Of a stretch of DNA of 64,000 nucleotides, positions 61,176 through 64,000 are shown piece by piece (position 1 is the first letter of the stretch; every line of letters begins with the position of its first letter). The stretch lies in NCBI RefSeq assembly GCF_004564375.1, contig NZ_CP038267.1, positions 2,916,501 to 2,980,500 of the forward strand. Reading direction: 5' to 3'. The position numbers and the translations under genes were made by a program. Source of the stretch: Nocardioides euryhalodurans (GTDB lineage Bacteria; Actinomycetota; Actinomycetes; Propionibacteriales; Nocardioidaceae). Under the pieces are notes generated by a model. That model was given only the letters and a program-made list of their open reading frames with translations. It was not told the origin of the DNA and made no database searches.

Positions 61176-62015
61176 ATGTCTGCAACATCGAAGATCGCCA
61201 TTGGGGTGGCCAGTGGCTACTTGCTCGGGCGTACCAAGAAGCTCAAGCTCGCGATCACGGTCGGCAGCATGCTTGCCGGTCGCAAGATCGCCACCAATCC
61301 CCAGGCGCTCCTGGCGCAGGGCTCAGAGCTCATCGAGAAGAGCCCCGAGCTCAAGCGGCTCCAGGACCAGATCACCGGAAAGCTCGTCGAATCTGCAAAG
61401 GCGGCTGCGCTTACCACCGCTACGTCGCGGTTGGAGCACCTGACCCAGTCGCTGAGCGCGCCGGCGGACGACGAGGAGGAGCCCGCCGAGGACGAGTACG
61501 AGGACGAGCCTGCCGAGGACGAGTACGAGGACGAGCCTGCCGAGGACGAGGCCGAAGAGGAGCCTGCCGAGGACGAGGCCGAAGAGGAGCCCGAGGACGA
61601 GACCGAAGAGGAGCCCGAGGACGAGGGCGAAGAGGAGCCCCAGGACGAGGGTGAAGAGGAGCCCCAGGACGAGGGCGAGGAGGAGGCTGAGGCCGAGGAG
61701 GAGCCAGAGCCTCCGCGACGCCGACGTCGCACCGCCGCCAAGAAGGCTCCTGCCAAGAAGGCGCCTGCCAAGAAGACGGCTGCGAAGAAGGCCACCTCCT
61801 CTACTGGCGCGGCCAAGAAGACGGCCGCCAAGAAGGCACCTGCCAAGAAGGCGCCTGCCAAGAAGACGGCGGCCAAGAAGTCCTCTGCGGCCAAGAAGAC
61901 GGCCGCCAAGAAGGCCCCTGCCAAGAAGGCGCCTGCCAAGAAGTCCACATCGTCGCGCAGCGGCGCCAAGAAGAGCAGCTCGTCGCGTTCGCGCAGCAGC
62001 AGCTCGAAGGGGTGA
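61176..62015 (+). CDS. Gas vesicle cluster protein with acidic tract and histone H1-like Lys/Ala tail
   Basis: A 279-residue protein in three parts. Residues 1-95 are a helical domain ([20 protein letters not shown] and [20 protein letters not shown]) of a type found beside actinobacterial gas vesicle genes, sometimes misannotated as DNA primase. Residues about 98-185 are Glu/Asp repeats ([16 protein letters not shown]). Residues about 186-279 are Lys/Ala/Pro repeats ([17 protein letters not shown]) ending in Ser/Arg. The tail resembles histone H1-like bacterial proteins. Function is unknown; it may bind the vesicle surface or DNA. GAGGAGGGA precedes the ATG. Confidence 0.75.
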   Translation: MSATSKIAIGVASGYLLGRTKKLKLAITVGSMLAGRKIATNPQALLAQGSELIEKSPELKRLQDQITGKLVESAKAAALTTATSRLEHLTQSLSAPADDEEEPAEDEYEDEPAEDEYEDEPAEDEAEEEPAEDEAEEEPEDETEEEPEDEGEEEPQDEGEEEPQDEGEEEAEAEEEPEPPRRRRRTAAKKAPAKKAPAKKTAAKKATSSTGAAKKTAAKKAPAKKAPAKKTAAKKSSAAKKTAAKKAPAKKAPAKKSTSSRSGAKKSSSSRSRSSSSKG

Positions 62016-62021
62016 TGCGCC

Positions 62022-63224
62022 ATGTCAAGCACTGACTCGATGGACAAGTTCAAGGATGCCGGACGGAACGCTCTGGGCGCACTGGGCAAGAAGGCCCTCG
62101 GAACCGTCTCAGACAGGGTCGGAGGTCTGACCGAGAAGTTCGACGGCGTCGCCGGAGGCGGCCCCGTCGGAAAGGCGGTGGCCGAGGGCGGAAAGGCGAA
62201 GGCCGAGGGGGGCTCCGCAGTGGGCGGCGCGCTCAAGGGCGCGGCCTCCGGGGTGAAGGACAAGCTCACCGGGGGCGGCGAGAGCAGCGGAGGGGGCAAG
62301 CCGACCAAGTCGACGAACATCGTCGAGACCATCGATGTCGGAGTGCCGATCAAGGTCGCCTACAACCAGTGGACCGAGTTCGGTTCCTTCCCGAGCTTCA
62401 TGAAGAAGGTCGAGAGCGTGCAGGCGCCCGAGGAGAACAAGCTCGAGTTCAGCGCGAAGATCTTCTGGTCCCAGCGCAGCTGGGAAGCAACCATCCAGTC
62501 CCAGATTCCTGACGAGCGCATCGTCTGGCGCTCCAAGGGTCAGAAGGGGCACGTGGACGGTGCGGTCACCTTCCATGAGATCGGGCCCAACCTGACACGC
62601 ATCCTGGTCGTCCTCGAGTACTACCCCAAGGGGTTCTTCGAGAAGACCGGCAACATCTGGGAGGCGCAGGGACGACGTGCCCGGGCCGAGCTCCGCCACT
62701 TCCGTCGCCACGTGATGACTCGCACCCTGCTCGAGCCCGACGAGGTGGAGGGCTGGCGCGGCACGATCGAGGACGGCGAGGTCGTGGAGTCCCACGAGGA
62801 TGCCGTCGAGCGCGAGGAGCAGGAGGAGGCCGAAGCCGCAGAGCAGGAGGACGGCGGCGGCGAGTACGACGAGTCCGACGAGTCCGACGAGCCGGAGGGC
62901 GAGGACGAGTACGAGGAGGACGAGGAAGCGGCCGAGGGCGAGGAGCCTGAGGACGAGTACGAGGACGCCGATGAGGCGGAGGAGTACGACGACGCCGAGG
63001 CTGAGGAAGAGCCGGAGGCCGAGGAGTACGAGGAGCCCGAGGGCGATGAGCCCGAGGACGAGTACGAGGACGCCGAGTCCGAGGAAGAGCCGGAGTCCGA
63101 GGAAGAGACCGAGGAGTACGAGGAGGAGCCGGAGGCCGAAGAGGCCGAGGACGAGTACGCTCCCGAAGAGGAGCCGGAGGAGCAAGAGGAAGAGAAGCCC
63201 AGGCGGAAGCGCCGGGCTCGCTGA
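62022..63224 (+). CDS. SRPBCC (cyclase/dehydrase-like) protein with long acidic tail, gas vesicle cluster
   Basis: A 400-residue protein. After a Gly/Ala-rich N-terminus (about residues 1-105, [20 protein letters not shown]), an SRPBCC domain covers about 107-245: [70 protein letters not shown]. Residues about 250-390 are Glu/Asp-rich with few other residues, ending in [15 protein letters not shown] proteins occur in Streptomyces gas vesicle clusters; their role is not established. It starts 6 bases after the previous stop, so it is in the same operon. Confidence 0.78.
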   Translation: MSSTDSMDKFKDAGRNALGALGKKALGTVSDRVGGLTEKFDGVAGGGPVGKAVAEGGKAKAEGGSAVGGALKGAASGVKDKLTGGGESSGGGKPTKSTNIVETIDVGVPIKVAYNQWTEFGSFPSFMKKVESVQAPEENKLEFSAKIFWSQRSWEATIQSQIPDERIVWRSKGQKGHVDGAVTFHEIGPNLTRILVVLEYYPKGFFEKTGNIWEAQGRRARAELRHFRRHVMTRTLLEPDEVEGWRGTIEDGEVVESHEDAVEREEQEEAEAAEQEDGGGEYDESDESDEPEGEDEYEEDEEAAEGEEPEDEYEDADEAEEYDDAEAEEEPEAEEYEEPEGDEPEDEYEDAESEEEPESEEETEEYEEEPEAEEAEDEYAPEEEPEEQEEEKPRRKRRAR

Positions 63225-63248
63225 CCCAACCTGAGCAAGGAGAAACGG

Positions 63249-63662
63249 ATGACTGTTCAATCCCAGCGCCGGGGCGGCGGCTACCTCGAGCGCCCGGCCC
63301 CGAGCGGACTCGCAGACGTCATCGAGATCATCCTCGACAAGGGCATCGTCATCGATGCTTACGTACGCGTTTCCTTGGTCGGCATCGAGCTGCTGACGAT
63401 CGATGCCCGCATCGTGATCGCGAGCGTCGACACCTACCTGCGCTTCGCCGAGGCGACGAACCGGCTCGATCTTCTCGAGCAGGGCGGCGGCAAGCCCCTC
63501 GACGAGTTCATCGGCAACATGCAGGAGAGCGGCGCAGGCCGCAAGGTCAAGGGTGCCGTGAGTGGCGCGAAGAAGGCCTTGTCCAGCAGCGACGACGACG
63601 AGGATGACCGCGAGCGTCGTCCCGCGAAGAAGACGTCGTCGCGTCGGCGGTCCTCTGCATGA
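63249..63662 (+). CDS. gvpA: Gas vesicle structural protein GvpA (actinobacterial long form)
   Basis: A 137-residue protein. Residues about 17-75 match the GvpA shell core: [20 protein letters not shown] and [20 protein letters not shown], then [17 protein letters not shown]. The C-terminal tail ([20 protein letters not shown] and a Ser/Asp then Lys/Arg end) is longer than in cyanobacterial GvpA (about 70) but typical of Streptomyces forms; a GvpJ-like accessory is the alternative. AGGAG precedes its ATG. It follows the SRPBCC gene by 24 bases, and its stop overlaps the next ATG (ATGA). Confidence 0.9.
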   Translation: MTVQSQRRGGGYLERPAPSGLADVIEIILDKGIVIDAYVRVSLVGIELLTIDARIVIASVDTYLRFAEATNRLDLLEQGGGKPLDEFIGNMQESGAGRKVKGAVSGAKKALSSSDDDEDDRERRPAKKTSSRRRSSA

Positions 63663-64000
63663 GTGGAGTCACCGGTGCCGCCAGCCGTGAGGACGCTGCG
63701 CCGGCGTCCACCGAGTCCGGCTTGTTCGTCTACGGAGTCATGGATTCACGTGACTCGGTGCCGGACGGGCTGACCGGCCTGGACGCTGAGCCGGTCACGA
63801 CTCTGGCGTCAGGGAGGGTCGCGGCGATCGTCACCCGGGTGTCGATCGAGCGCCCTCCCGGGCGCGGAGCGGAGCTGCTGGCCTACAACGCCGTGCTGGA
63901 CGCCCTGGCTCAGGGGCCGACGGCGGTGGCACCGGTCCGTTTCGGCTCCGTGCTCGGCGACGAGCAGGCCGTGGTGGAGGAGTTCCTGGCGCCTGACGAA
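63659..64000 (+). CDS. gvpF: GvpF/GvpL gas vesicle accessory protein, N-terminal part (cut by window end)
   Basis: The ATG overlaps the gvpA stop. The 114 visible residues match the GvpF/L N-terminal domain: [37 protein letters not shown], then [21 protein letters not shown] and a region reading [14 protein letters not shown]. GvpF/L proteins contact GvpA during vesicle assembly. Whether it is GvpF or GvpL cannot be told from the fragment; F is given because it directly follows gvpA. Confidence 0.88.
   Translation, partial: MSGVTGAASREDAAPASTESGLFVYGVMDSRDSVPDGLTGLDAEPVTTLASGRVAAIVTRVSIERPPGRGAELLAYNAVLDALAQGPTAVAPVRFGSVLGDEQAVVEEFLAPDE

Noticed and set aside
60814..61188. Open minus-strand frame before the gas vesicle genes
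   Set aside because: No credible start, no recognisable motif and weak codon bias; it overlaps the expected promoter of the 61176 gene.
61480..63200. Long purine-rich low-complexity DNA that could be seen as a tandem DNA repeat element
   Set aside because: It is explained by Glu/Asp- and Lys/Ala-rich coding sequence in intact frames.
1..64000. CRISPR arrays, rRNA genes, insertion sequences and secondary-metabolite cassettes
   Set aside because: I looked for spaced direct repeats, rRNA segments, transposase motifs and PKS/NRPS signatures and saw none.

Overview
The window is high-GC bacterial chromosome, most likely from an actinobacterium of the Nocardioides type. The inference rests on very strong G/C preference at third codon positions, frequent GTG/TTG starts, separate purS/purQ/purL genes, a DUF3073 gene just after purM, Streptomyces-like GvpA architecture, and protein families common in Nocardioidaceae. 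No 16S rRNA gene is present, so the genus is a judgement from gene content.

Positions 1-28,200 are a core-type region organised around purine biosynthesis: the 3' end of purB, then purC, purS-purQ, purL and purF-purM. Unrelated genes are interspersed: two drug-type MFS transporters (one divergent from an ArsR-type regulator across a 50-bp dyad), two small SRPBCC proteins, a sulfotransferase, an acyl-CoA synthetase, a secreted DUF1906 protein, an M28 and an M20 peptidase, ornithine aminotransferase, a 2-hydroxyacid dehydrogenase, a soluble histidine kinase and a valine/leucine-type dehydrogenase. A frameshifted pseudogene with a 16-G run lies beside purB.

Positions 28,300-35,300 hold a soluble hybrid histidine kinase with built-in receiver and Hpt domains. 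Next comes a tRNA cluster (Phe on the minus strand; Glu, a degenerate second Glu, and Asp on the plus strand), then a small zincin, an HSP90-fold ATPase protein, a type II NADH dehydrogenase and an acetyltransferase.

Positions 35,391-47,623 are an accessory block. It contains a charged-repeat lipoprotein, a LuxR-type response regulator, a 1244-residue HTH-UPF0182-Ig-like fusion translationally coupled to a Na+/Ca2+-exchanger-like protein, a small exported protein, a stand-alone receiver with a DUF4118-GAF histidine kinase, and a divergent ROK regulator/secreted ThuA pair with a clear palindromic operator.

Positions 47,745-57,912 look like a mobile island with less extreme GC. It opens with the 3' part of a tRNA-Lys gene and contains an eroded integrase remnant, orphan nuclease and membrane proteins, and a tightly packed three-gene operon (nucleotidyltransferase, PPP-type phosphatase, RNase-H-like plus PD-(D/E)XK protein). 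That operon is the best candidate for an undescribed defence system. It is followed by a Rep (HUH), excisionase and tyrosine integrase module and small cargo ORFs beside an XRE regulator. No second tRNA-Lys copy was seen, so the right boundary is unresolved.

Positions 58,457-64,000 hold a LuxR-type regulator with a degenerate receiver, a FAD oxidoreductase with a C-terminal Rieske centre, and the start of a gas vesicle cluster: a histone-H1-like Lys/Ala-rich protein, an SRPBCC protein with a long acidic tail, gvpA, and gvpF/L cut by the window end.
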